DNA from: Anaerolineaceae bacterium
GTDB taxonomy: Bacteria; Chloroflexota; Anaerolineae; Anaerolineales; Anaerolineaceae
Direction: 5' to 3'
Length of the DNA: 64,000 nt
Assembly (NCBI GenBank): GCA_016841525.1
Contig: JAENYZ010000001.1
Coordinates: forward strand, 1-64,000
Shown here: positions 1-7,087 of the stretch, one piece after another
How the letters are laid out: each line of letters opens with the position of its first letter
How positions within the stretch are numbered: position 1 is the first letter of the stretch
Notes under the pieces: model-generated
Told to the model about the DNA's origin: nothing
Databases searched by the model: none
Seen by the model: only the letters and a program-made list of their open reading frames with translations
Translations under genes and position numbers: made by a program

Positions 1-21
1 TAGCCGGTGGTTTTTTGTTTC

Positions 22-52
22 GGGCGTTCCGCCCTCAACCCCCTAAAGGGTT
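22..52. terminator. Two small hairpins downstream of the glycosyltransferase gene
   Basis: Two adjacent short inverted repeats are visible: GGGCG/CGCCC at 22-34 and AACCC/GGGTT at 37-52. They lie just beyond the stop of the minus-strand glycosyltransferase gene and could act as its transcription end, or belong to a gene outside the window. Neither is followed by a clean T run on either strand, so the call is weak. Confidence 0.3.
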
Positions 53-60
53 AATAAAAT

Positions 61-1002
61 TTACTTATCTTCATCATAGAAGATTGGTTTTACCGGTCGC
101 TGCTCTGGGAGTTTAACATCGAGAATATTGGGTGGATAGAAAAATTTTCGATGGAGTTGGGCATCAACTTTTCCTGAAAAGCGATAGCCCTTTAATGTGC
201 CCAGGTACTGCATGAGTCGGAACATAAAGATTGATCCAATATTCTTCTTCAAGGTTCTGCTTCGGCGCGCATACATCATGTCTCTGATCGTAGACATATT
301 CCATTTTTTAATAAAATCCCAAAATGAGAAGCTGCTGTTTGGTAGGATTTGTTTCATAGCGATCGCCTCACGCATATAGCGATTATGCACCTGCTTGTAG
401 GTTTCTTTATGTAGATGGATAACCTCAGCTTCTGCAACGTAGGCGATTGAGTAACCCGATTCCATCGCCCAACTGCTCCAGGCGAGGTCTTCAAGACCTG
501 TGAGGTTTTCGTTATAGTGGTGCTGTTCCCATAGAGATTTTCTAATTGCAGCATTGGCATTATGCGAGTAAGGATGCCCTTGCTTCAATACAGAATTTTC
601 CGGGAAATACTTGTGGAATATTTGATGTTCAGAGTAGTGATTGCTTTCACCACCCCGTTGTTTGCCGTAACTTAATGCGTAGTTGTCATCCTTCAACGGG
701 TTTGTAAGCTGCTCCAGCCAATCGGGAAAGACTGGGTAACAATGAGCGCTGATGATAACAACAAACTCCCCAGAGGCAGCTGCGATCCCATGATTCAAAG
801 ACCGTCCAAATGTAAAATCCTTTGGGTGAATGTGGACAATATTAACAGGAAATTGTGAAGCTACTGCAAGCGTTCCATCGGTTGAACCTGAATCCACAAG
901 GATGATTTCAGGGTCTTTGATGGTCTGCTGCATGATGCCAAATAAGAGTTTCCCGATGTGTTCTTCTTCGTTTCTGGCGCGAACGACAATTGATATGGAC
1001 AT
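61..1002 (-). CDS. Glycosyltransferase family 2 protein
   Basis: This 313-residue protein has the GT-A fold start of family 2 enzymes: SISIVVRARNEEEHIGKLL at the N-terminus, then EIILVDSGSTDGT with the nucleotide-sugar-binding Asp, then a central segment ending in GLEDLAWSSWAMESGY, where the ED pair resembles the acceptor-side catalytic acid. It probably transfers a sugar (rhamnosyltransferase-like enzymes share this layout) onto a surface polysaccharide or glycan; the substrate cannot be read from sequence. No membrane segment is evident, so it is likely cytoplasmic. It lies 58 bp downstream of the S10 peptidase gene on the same strand and may be cotranscribed. The ribosome binding site before the ATG is poor. 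Confidence 0.85.
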   Translation of the reverse strand: MSISIVVRARNEEEHIGKLLFGIMQQTIKDPEIILVDSGSTDGTLAVASQFPVNIVHIHPKDFTFGRSLNHGIAAASGEFVVIISAHCYPVFPDWLEQLTNPLKDDNYALSYGKQRGGESNHYSEHQIFHKYFPENSVLKQGHPYSHNANAAIRKSLWEQHHYNENLTGLEDLAWSSWAMESGYSIAYVAEAEVIHLHKETYKQVHNRYMREAIAMKQILPNSSFSFWDFIKKWNMSTIRDMMYARRSRTLKKNIGSIFMFRLMQYLGTLKGYRFSGKVDAQLHRKFFYPPNILDVKLPEQRPVKPIFYDEDK

Positions 1003-1060
1003 ATTTATTTTCTAAGCTTGATCTTTCCTTTATTTTACAGCAATCGGTTGATTGGCAGCT

Positions 1061-2530
1061 TTATATTGCATCCCTAATAAACTCGTGAAGATCTTCCGAC
1101 AGCTTGCCTAAAGACGGTTTGTGCAAATACATCATATGACCTGCTTCATAATAGGCCATCTTGATATTTTTTTGCAGTTCCTCTGGGAGTGGGATATGGT
1201 TGAAAGTATATTCGGTTGCCAAAAATGGTGTTGCAAGATCAAAATACCCATTGCAAACAATCGCTTTTAATCCAGGGTGCAGCTGAAAACCGACACGAAG
1301 ATCTTCTGCAGTGTTCACATATTGATTCTGATAGTTGTCGTACTTCCAGGATTGATAGAGTGATTTCAGGATTTCATAAGGTAAATCGGTTTCATAATTT
1401 AAGTCACGCCGCAGGTAATCGTACATTGTTGCGGTATAAGGACCTAATATCGCAGCGTAACTTGGATCCAGTTCGTGGACTTCACCGACTGTATCCCGAT
1501 CAAACCCCTTATATCGGCTGTCTAAACGTCCGATTGTCTCACCTTCTTCACGCAGGAGTTCTTTGCAAAAGCGGTGGATGTTGATCCGGAGATTCGTCCC
1601 TTCGATATATTTCTGCGACAACCCCGTCAAGCGGGTCAATTGTCGGATGATCCTTTCCCGTTCTTCTCCTGGTAGATTATTACCTTTCATTAATGCCAGG
1701 GTGTATTCATTCAAAGCAAATTCTCGGGCTTCTTTCAAGGCCAATTTAAGATCTGATTGCAGATCCTCGGGCAGCTTACCATGATACCAGGCAGAGGCAG
1801 TATAGCTGGGAAGGAACAATATAAAAGGCAGGTCATTTCCTTCGTTAAACCGGGCAGTGATGAAATTGAGAATAGAGGAAATAAACATGATCCCATTTAA
1901 GTACATGCCATGTTTTTGGTGCAAGTAACCTGCAAGACCGCCGGCTCGGGTGGTGCCATAGCTTTCCCCAATGATGAATTTTGGAGAGGTCCAGCGTTTA
2001 TTGCGTGTGGTCCAAACTCGGATGAATTCACCCACAGTCTCAATATCTTTTTTAACATTATGAAATTGTTCAGGCTTTTCTTTGGGTACAGGTCGGCTGT
2101 AACCTGTACTGACCGGGTCAACAAAGACCAGGTCAGACTCATCAAACAGAGAAAATTCGTTATCGACCAGTTGATAAGGCGGACCAATGGGGAGGCCTTC
2201 ATCATCCATTTTTACCCGTTTTGGACCCAATAAACCTAAATGCATCCATACTGAGGAAGAACCAGGCCCACCGTTGAAAGAAAAGGTGACAGGACGATTA
2301 ATATCACCATCATCTTTAATGTAAGCGATATAAAAAATGCTTGCCTTTTGCTTTTCGCCTTCCTCGACATCCTCTTCTTTTAGCACGATGGTACCGGTCG
2401 TAACCGTGTAATTGATCTTTTCTCCATGTAACTCAATGCTGTGTTTGGTCTGTGAAGTGGTTTCTTCCACAGGGGTTTTGGAAGCATTTTCCTCTTCCGC
2501 TTTTTCAGTCACTTTTTTTTCTTCCGGCAT
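1061..2530 (-). CDS. S10 family serine carboxypeptidase-like peptidase
   Basis: The 489-residue product matches serine carboxypeptidases of family S10. The oxyanion motif NGGPGSSS lies near residue 87, the nucleophile motif GESYG has Ser at about residue 190, and the acid and base of the triad appear as NGYFDLATPF and EAGHMMYLH near the C-terminus. These enzymes remove C-terminal residues from peptides. There is no signal peptide; instead the first 30 residues are Lys/Glu/Thr-rich, so the protein is predicted to be cytoplasmic, unlike the secreted or lysosomal eukaryotic relatives. GGAG lies upstream of the ATG. Length is normal for bacterial S10 proteins. Confidence 0.9.
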   Translation of the reverse strand: MPEEKKVTEKAEEENASKTPVEETTSQTKHSIELHGEKINYTVTTGTIVLKEEDVEEGEKQKASIFYIAYIKDDGDINRPVTFSFNGGPGSSSVWMHLGLLGPKRVKMDDEGLPIGPPYQLVDNEFSLFDESDLVFVDPVSTGYSRPVPKEKPEQFHNVKKDIETVGEFIRVWTTRNKRWTSPKFIIGESYGTTRAGGLAGYLHQKHGMYLNGIMFISSILNFITARFNEGNDLPFILFLPSYTASAWYHGKLPEDLQSDLKLALKEAREFALNEYTLALMKGNNLPGEERERIIRQLTRLTGLSQKYIEGTNLRINIHRFCKELLREEGETIGRLDSRYKGFDRDTVGEVHELDPSYAAILGPYTATMYDYLRRDLNYETDLPYEILKSLYQSWKYDNYQNQYVNTAEDLRVGFQLHPGLKAIVCNGYFDLATPFLATEYTFNHIPLPEELQKNIKMAYYEAGHMMYLHKPSLGKLSEDLHEFIRDAI

Positions 2531-2588
2531 GGTTTATATTCTCCAGTCATTGTTTGGTGGAAGTAATTGTAATATGGAAACAAATAAT

Positions 2589-2990
2589 TTACAGAGAATC
2601 CCAGCAGATTTGATTTAAATTTTCAACAATGATATCAGCATGTGTTTCTAAAGCCTCAATCTTGATCGGGTTGTTCGAAATACCGACACACAATAAATCT
2701 AAATTGAAACCCTGGACATGTTATAAATCCACAACCCGACTGGGAGAAATCAAGCCTTTAGCAGAATCTTCAAAATTAAAAATTTTGTCATTGCCAAATT
2801 GGTGCCAGTTATTTCGATCTAGGATATTATTTAAAAGTACAACCGCAATTTTGATAGCCTCAAAAGGCTCAAGTCCAAGTCATATTCGCAGTAGTGCCAA
2901 ACTGTGGGTTTCAGAAAGGTGTGAGCTTCATTACCTAGAAAGTTTTCAGAATACCACCTTAAGGTCCCGGAGCCTAAGACTAGAACAGGA
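2589..2990 (-). pseudogene. Decayed HAD-superfamily phosphatase gene (C-terminal half)
   Basis: Reading the minus strand gives pieces of a HAD hydrolase C-terminus in more than one frame. PFEAIKIAVVLLNN leads to FEDSAKGLIS, the motif III/IV region with the catalytic acidic residues. A frame change and an in-frame TAA near 2725 follow, then CVGISNNPIKIEALETHADI and a stop at 2589-2591. The N-terminal half with the DxD nucleophile is not recognisable and the upstream limit is uncertain. The reading frame is broken at least twice, so this is a relic of a beta-phosphoglucomutase-like phosphatase gene. The apparent plus-strand frame over 2629-3003 is only its antisense shadow. Confidence 0.6.
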
Positions 2991-3011
2991 AAGTGACTTG
3001 TAACTTTATTG

Positions 3012-3045
3012 AAAAAAAGCTGCTGGGATATGCCAGCAGCTTTTT
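3012..3045. terminator. Bidirectional rho-independent terminator
   Basis: An 8-bp perfect stem, GCTGCTGG (3019-3026) pairing with CCAGCAGC (3033-3040), is flanked by a run of seven A on the left and five T on the right. On the minus strand it ends the carD transcript 20 bp after its stop codon; on the plus strand it could also stop read-through. Confidence 0.85.
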
Positions 3046-3065
3046 GTGATCATTTGATTTTCAAA

Positions 3066-3605
3066 TTATTCTTTTTCTTTCTTCCGTTCTTTTTTCGCTT
3101 TTTTCACACCCAATTTCAAAGCTTTGCGTATTTTCTTTTTTGCGTGGGATTTCGTTAAATTTTCATCAACGATGATCCATTCATTGATAAAGTACTTGCG
3201 CACTTTTTCCAGCATACTTTTTTCACTAAAACTTAATTTTTCAAGCTTCAAGCGGCCGTTGAGATCTCGCATTAATTTCGCTCGAGAGAGTAAATTACCA
3301 TCCATCCAGCGATCATGAATTTTTTTCTTCCTGGATTTGTGATGCTGTGCAATCGGCTTGGGCTTTGATGAAAGTATTTCTAAAGCATCATCAAAATCTT
3401 GCTTTGATCGAACTGGTTCTAAGTGTTCAGAATCTGCATCTTCGATAGGGATCCAGTAATCAATCTCCCTTGTAGTGACTTTATAAAAGGTCTTCTCGTT
3501 CCCGTCCAAACCTTTTTCTACAATATCTTTCACCTGGCCAACACCATGATAGTAGTGAACGATCCAATCGCCAATATTGAATCGTAAGCTTTCCTTAGCG
3601 ACCAT
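3066..3605 (-). CDS. carD: CarD/CdnL-type transcriptional regulator
   Basis: This 179-residue protein opens with the CarD/TRCF RNA-polymerase-interacting fold: FNIGDWIVHYYHGVGQVKDI, then YKVTTREIDYWIPIEDADSE. A helical C-terminal domain follows (about residues 70-150), as in CarD proteins that bind the RNA polymerase beta subunit and stabilise the open promoter complex. The tail is very basic (KKIRKALKLGVKKAKKERKK) and longer than in many relatives, which suggests extra nonspecific DNA binding. The start is supported by AGGAGG spaced before the ATG. It is a single-gene unit ended by the hairpin at 3012-3045. Confidence 0.9.
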   Translation of the reverse strand: MVAKESLRFNIGDWIVHYYHGVGQVKDIVEKGLDGNEKTFYKVTTREIDYWIPIEDADSEHLEPVRSKQDFDDALEILSSKPKPIAQHHKSRKKKIHDRWMDGNLLSRAKLMRDLNGRLKLEKLSFSEKSMLEKVRKYFINEWIIVDENLTKSHAKKKIRKALKLGVKKAKKERKKEKE

Positions 3606-3933
3606 AATCCTCCTGTAAGTTTTGGGTAATGACTTTAAAAAAGAATTTCTGTGAAAATATATTTACACTTAGGTAATTTAAATTTTTATAAAACCCAAGA
3701 TTTTAGTTAAACCTTTGACAAAACGATATTTGTATAATGATTGTACCGGATGAAGGTGCATTTGTTAAGAAAACCATAAGAAGCGAATATCAGGAATATT
3801 TTCGGACCTTATCATTCAAAACTTGTATTTGGGTATTTTTTCTTTTCTTGATACTATTGGTAAAGTGCTCTGCGCATCCTTACTTTTTTATTGAATTATT
3901 TGTATATTCTCGAGCTAATACATTTGAAGAGCC
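3606..3933. other. Intergenic region between divergent genes; no gene supported
   Basis: This AT-rich gap separates carD (minus) from the SH3-type lipoprotein gene (plus) and should hold both promoters. A TTGACA (3715-3720) and a TATAAT (3733-3738) occur together but only 12 bp apart, too close for a normal sigma-70 promoter. A 66-codon open frame from 3737 has no recognisable protein features or ribosome binding site and is not called. Confidence 0.4.
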
Positions 3934-4776
3934 ATGATTAAATTTAAGAGATTTGTATTGATAGCAGCTTTTTCCATAATAGCCATTACCTTGGTTAGTT
4001 TTCTTCTAAGCTGTAAGGCTAATTTTGGGATTGAGAAAGAAATTGACGAATATTTAGCTGCCATCACTTCATCCGCGTCAACATTTACCCCAGAGAGTGA
4101 AATATTAACACCTGAGCCAACCCGGACAAATGCAGAAACATCGATTCCAAGCATAACCTCAAGCTCAACGACAACGATAACATCGACGGTCACAACAACG
4201 CCAAGCATTACATTGACCCCAACCTTTACTTTCCCTGATGTGGTCGTTAATGCGGCTGCAGCACATTGCCGATACGGCCCATCAAAAGCATATCTGCATG
4301 CTGCTGACCTTTATGAAGGTGATCACGGTGTCGTTCAGGGGCGTTTTCGTTACAGTGATTGGCTGTATGTCAAATGGGACAAAATTAATTATCGCTGCTG
4401 GGTATCGCGTTATGTCATTGACATTATAGGCGAAATTTCGACTATTGGATATGCGGAAATCGGTTTAGAGCGTATCCCATCGACGCTCTATAACCCACCT
4501 CAAAATGTACGGACAACTCGTGAGGGAGACAGGGTTACCATCACATGGGATCGGGTGAGCATGACAGACGATGATGATCGCGGGTATTTAATCGAAGCCT
4601 GGGTGTGTCAGAATGGCTCATATATCTGGTGGACTTTTTCGGTTCCCGACCAGTTTACGACAAGTTATTCAGTTATTGACGAGGCTGGCTGTCATTCTCC
4701 ATCGTCAGGAAGAATTTTTACCGTTGAGAAACACGGTTACACACAGCCCACCGAAATTTCATGGCCGCAGCCTTAG
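3934..4776 (+). CDS. Lipoprotein with Thr-rich tether and SH3-like domain
   Basis: The 280-residue product begins with a signal peptide and lipobox ending FLLSC, with the lipidated Cys at residue 27. A low-complexity Thr/Ser/Pro tether spans about residues 45-105, typical of surface-anchored Chloroflexota lipoproteins. Next comes an SH3-like segment (NAAAAHCRYGPSKAYL to YRCWVSRYV), and then a C-terminal stretch with fibronectin-III-like character (PPQNVRTTREGDRVTITWDR). It is predicted to sit outside the cell and bind cell wall or ligand; no enzymatic motif is seen. It ends 3 bp from the convergent glutamine synthetase gene with no terminator between them. Confidence 0.75.
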   Translation: MIKFKRFVLIAAFSIIAITLVSFLLSCKANFGIEKEIDEYLAAITSSASTFTPESEILTPEPTRTNAETSIPSITSSSTTTITSTVTTTPSITLTPTFTFPDVVVNAAAAHCRYGPSKAYLHAADLYEGDHGVVQGRFRYSDWLYVKWDKINYRCWVSRYVIDIIGEISTIGYAEIGLERIPSTLYNPPQNVRTTREGDRVTITWDRVSMTDDDDRGYLIEAWVCQNGSYIWWTFSVPDQFTTSYSVIDEAGCHSPSSGRIFTVEKHGYTQPTEISWPQP

Positions 4777-4779
4777 GCT

Positions 4780-6204
4780 TTAAATGTCGCTGTATAATTC
4801 GATCTCATAAGGGTGGGGTCTTGATCGAACTGTTTTGTCCTCTTTATATTTCTTTATTAGCCATTGCTCAATCAGCGAAGTGGGGAAGATATTCTCCACC
4901 AGCAGGTAATCCATATCTTTTTCAAGGGCATTAAGCGCATCATGAAGCGATGTCGGCAGGCTCTTGATCGATTTCTGCTTTTGTAACGGCCAGGAGAAAA
5001 TATCCTCATTAATCGGTCCAAATCCAGCTTCTGTAGGATCAATTTCCTTTTTTATTCCGTCCAATCCAGCAAGGAGCATTGCAGCCATGGCTAAATATGG
5101 ATTACAGGTGGCATCGGGTGGGCGAAACTCAAAGCGCACCTGGTCAGGCTGTGTCGCGTATTTTGGAATGCGAATTGCAGCGCTGCGGTTTCCGCTCGAG
5201 AAAAATGCATTCACAGGCGCTTCAAAACCTGGTATAAGCCGGCGATATGAATTTGTACTTGGGTTTGTAAACGCTAATACAGATGCTGCATGCGTTAGTA
5301 AACCGCCGATGTAGTGGCGTGCAGTTTTGCTTAATAAAATTGGATCCGCTGCATCATAAAATACATTTTCGCCTTTCAATGTGAGTTGTTGGTGAAAATG
5401 CATTCCATTTCCTGCTTCTCCAAATAGCGGTTTTGGCAGAAAAGTGGCTATTTGCCCGTGCGCCTGGGCTGTCATGCGGGTGAAATATTTAATAAGCATG
5501 ATTGAATCTGCGGCTTGCTGCAGTGGCATCATTGGTGTTTCGATTTCACATTGTCCAGGCCCGCCAACCTCATGGTGATGATATTTAACAGGAATACCAG
5601 CATTCTCAATGTTTAACGAAATCTCAGAGCGCAGGTTGTATAGTTTATCATTCGGAGGTATTGCATGATAGCCGCCCTGAAGGGGAAGGGTGTAGCCATT
5701 TCCATCAATGCCGCTGTTCCAATTTGCTTCAAAAGAATTGACATGATAACTGCTGGTGTTAATTTCATTGTGGAAACCAAGTTGATCAAAGACATAAAAC
5801 TCAAATTCAGGACCCCACAAACTCTCATCCGCAAATTGGCTTTCTTTGAGATATTGATCCGCATTTTTCAAGATTTGCCGTGGGTCGCCCTCAAAAAGCA
5901 CCCTCGTATCCGCCTCCACCGTGTTACAAATAAAACTCAGGGATGATTCCTGCCAGAAGGGGTCGATGAATGCGGTTGACAAATCAGGAATAAGGACCAT
6001 GTCCCCGGAATGAACACTTTTAAAGCCGACACTAGAACCGTCAAAACCAATACCTTGCTCAAGAACTGCTTCATCAAAATGACTTGAAGGAACAGTAACA
6101 TGACGCCAGTGCCCCCATAGATCACTGAATTTCAAATCAATCATGAGAATATGTTTCTGATTTATTAAGGTTTTAATATCCCCAAAATTAGAATATTTCT
6201 TCAT
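4780..6204 (-). CDS. glnA: Glutamine synthetase, type I
   Basis: At 474 residues this is a full-length GSI enzyme, making glutamine from glutamate, ammonia and ATP in the cytoplasm. Visible signatures are GIGFDGSSVGFK near the N-terminus, the metal-binding GPEFEFYVF, KPLFGEAGNGMHFHQ in the ATP-binding region, the glutamate-flap region NSYRRLIPGFEAP, and NRSAAIRIP. The adenylylation site region, NLYDLP in E. coli, reads DIFSWP here with Phe403 in place of the modified Tyr, so control by GlnE-type adenylylation is not expected. GAGGT precedes the ATG. No PII or amt gene is adjacent. Confidence 0.95.
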   Translation of the reverse strand: MKKYSNFGDIKTLINQKHILMIDLKFSDLWGHWRHVTVPSSHFDEAVLEQGIGFDGSSVGFKSVHSGDMVLIPDLSTAFIDPFWQESSLSFICNTVEADTRVLFEGDPRQILKNADQYLKESQFADESLWGPEFEFYVFDQLGFHNEINTSSYHVNSFEANWNSGIDGNGYTLPLQGGYHAIPPNDKLYNLRSEISLNIENAGIPVKYHHHEVGGPGQCEIETPMMPLQQAADSIMLIKYFTRMTAQAHGQIATFLPKPLFGEAGNGMHFHQQLTLKGENVFYDAADPILLSKTARHYIGGLLTHAASVLAFTNPSTNSYRRLIPGFEAPVNAFFSSGNRSAAIRIPKYATQPDQVRFEFRPPDATCNPYLAMAAMLLAGLDGIKKEIDPTEAGFGPINEDIFSWPLQKQKSIKSLPTSLHDALNALEKDMDYLLVENIFPTSLIEQWLIKKYKEDKTVRSRPHPYEIELYSDI

Positions 6205-6243
6205 TACACCTCGGTTTTTTAGTGAAATTATTATCCAAAAACG

Positions 6244-6273
6244 ATTATACTATGAAGCTCACAAAGCACTTTG
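6244..6273 (-). promoter_or_regulatory. Possible glnA promoter with small palindrome
   Basis: On the minus strand a TATAAT (6249 to 6244) lies about 40 bp before the glnA start. Just upstream, where a -35 box would be, is a 12-bp palindrome, CAAAG-CA-CTTTG (6262-6273). No good -35 hexamer is visible, so the promoter may need an activator or be blocked by a repressor at the palindrome. This rests on motif inspection only. Confidence 0.3.
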
Positions 6274-6295
6274 GGCTTTTATTTTTACTGTAAAC

Positions 6296-6991
6296 TTACG
6301 CCTTTTCCCCCCACGCGAGATAAATCAATTGCAAAGGCGTTTCCTCTTCGTTCCAGAGGACATGGTCTGAATCGGGAGGAATGAAATATGCCTTTCCTGC
6401 ACCAACCTCTTGAGTAATTTCGCGTTTTTTCGCATAGCCGTGACCCTGAATAATCACAAAAGCTTGCGAAAATGGGTTGGTATCACCTTCATTGTTTAAT
6501 TTCTCGCCCTTATCTATTTGATACCAGCCGCTGCGAAAGCCTGTATGGTAGAACATTGGAATAGCATGCGCACCATGAACCTGGCGAGAATGAGATTTAT
6601 CCAGGGTAATCGTTTCAGGGATTGTAGGATTGAAAAATTGCTGAATAAAGCCACACATTTTATCCATAAATGCTTCTGTCATTTGTGCTCCGGGAGCTAG
6701 TTCAAAATCCAAAGGTGTTTTGTCGCTGATGTTTTCCCGGCCAATTGCAGTAAAACCAGTCATTTTGCCTGAATAAATATCAAACAAAGTATTTTTTGTG
6801 AACGTGAAGACGATTTGTGGATCTTCTGCGCTTGTCTTTGTCAGCCTAGCAGTTTGACCGGTTTTCGAAGAGATGTACCAGCTCTTGTTTTGAGTTGTTT
6901 CGGTAAGCTTGAAAAGGAAACTTTGATTGTGACCAGCTTTTTCTGAGTATATTTTTGTCATTTCCTCTAAAATTTCCTCAACGTTTTTCAT
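6296..6991 (-). CDS. SCP2 sterol-carrier domain fused to cupin domain
   Basis: This 231-residue protein has two parts. Residues 1-105 resemble the SCP2 lipid-binding fold (DPQIVFTFTKNTLFDIYSGK, then FTAIGRENISD). Residues 130-230 form a cupin beta-barrel (FVIIQGHGYAKKR, then EVGAGKAYFIPPDSDHVLWN). SCP2 domains hold hydrophobic ligands, and cupins bind metals or small molecules. The second cupin motif has only one clear metal-ligand candidate (His in DSDHVLW), so metal-dependent catalysis is doubtful. It may sense or carry a lipid-like molecule. AGGAG precedes the ATG. It lies 91 bp upstream of glnA on the same strand. Confidence 0.7.
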   Translation of the reverse strand: MKNVEEILEEMTKIYSEKAGHNQSFLFKLTETTQNKSWYISSKTGQTARLTKTSAEDPQIVFTFTKNTLFDIYSGKMTGFTAIGRENISDKTPLDFELAPGAQMTEAFMDKMCGFIQQFFNPTIPETITLDKSHSRQVHGAHAIPMFYHTGFRSGWYQIDKGEKLNNEGDTNPFSQAFVIIQGHGYAKKREITQEVGAGKAYFIPPDSDHVLWNEEETPLQLIYLAWGEKA

Positions 6992-7074
6992 TTTGTTCTC
7001 CTGTACCTGAAATGGACGGATGATAATGGATATCGATACTAAATTTTATACCATCTTCACGCCAAAGATTATTG

Positions 7075-7080
7075 TATACT
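7075..7080 (+). promoter_or_regulatory. -10 box placed for a leaderless recD2 transcript
   Basis: TATACT ends seven bases before the recD2 ATG, so transcription would begin at or next to the start codon. No Shine-Dalgarno sequence is present. No convincing -35 box is seen. Confidence 0.4.
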
Positions 7081-7087
7081 TTTAATC

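Noticed and set aside
2629-3003. 124-codon plus-strand frame
   Set aside because: The minus strand of the same DNA reads as HAD phosphatase fragments, so the plus-strand frame is an antisense artefact.
3715-3738. TTGACA and TATAAT before the SH3-type lipoprotein gene
   Set aside because: The spacer is only 12 bp, far from the 16-18 bp needed, so the pair was not called as a promoter.
3737-3937. 66-codon plus-strand frame upstream of the lipoprotein gene
   Set aside because: It has no ribosome binding site or recognisable family, and it overlaps the true start of the lipoprotein gene.
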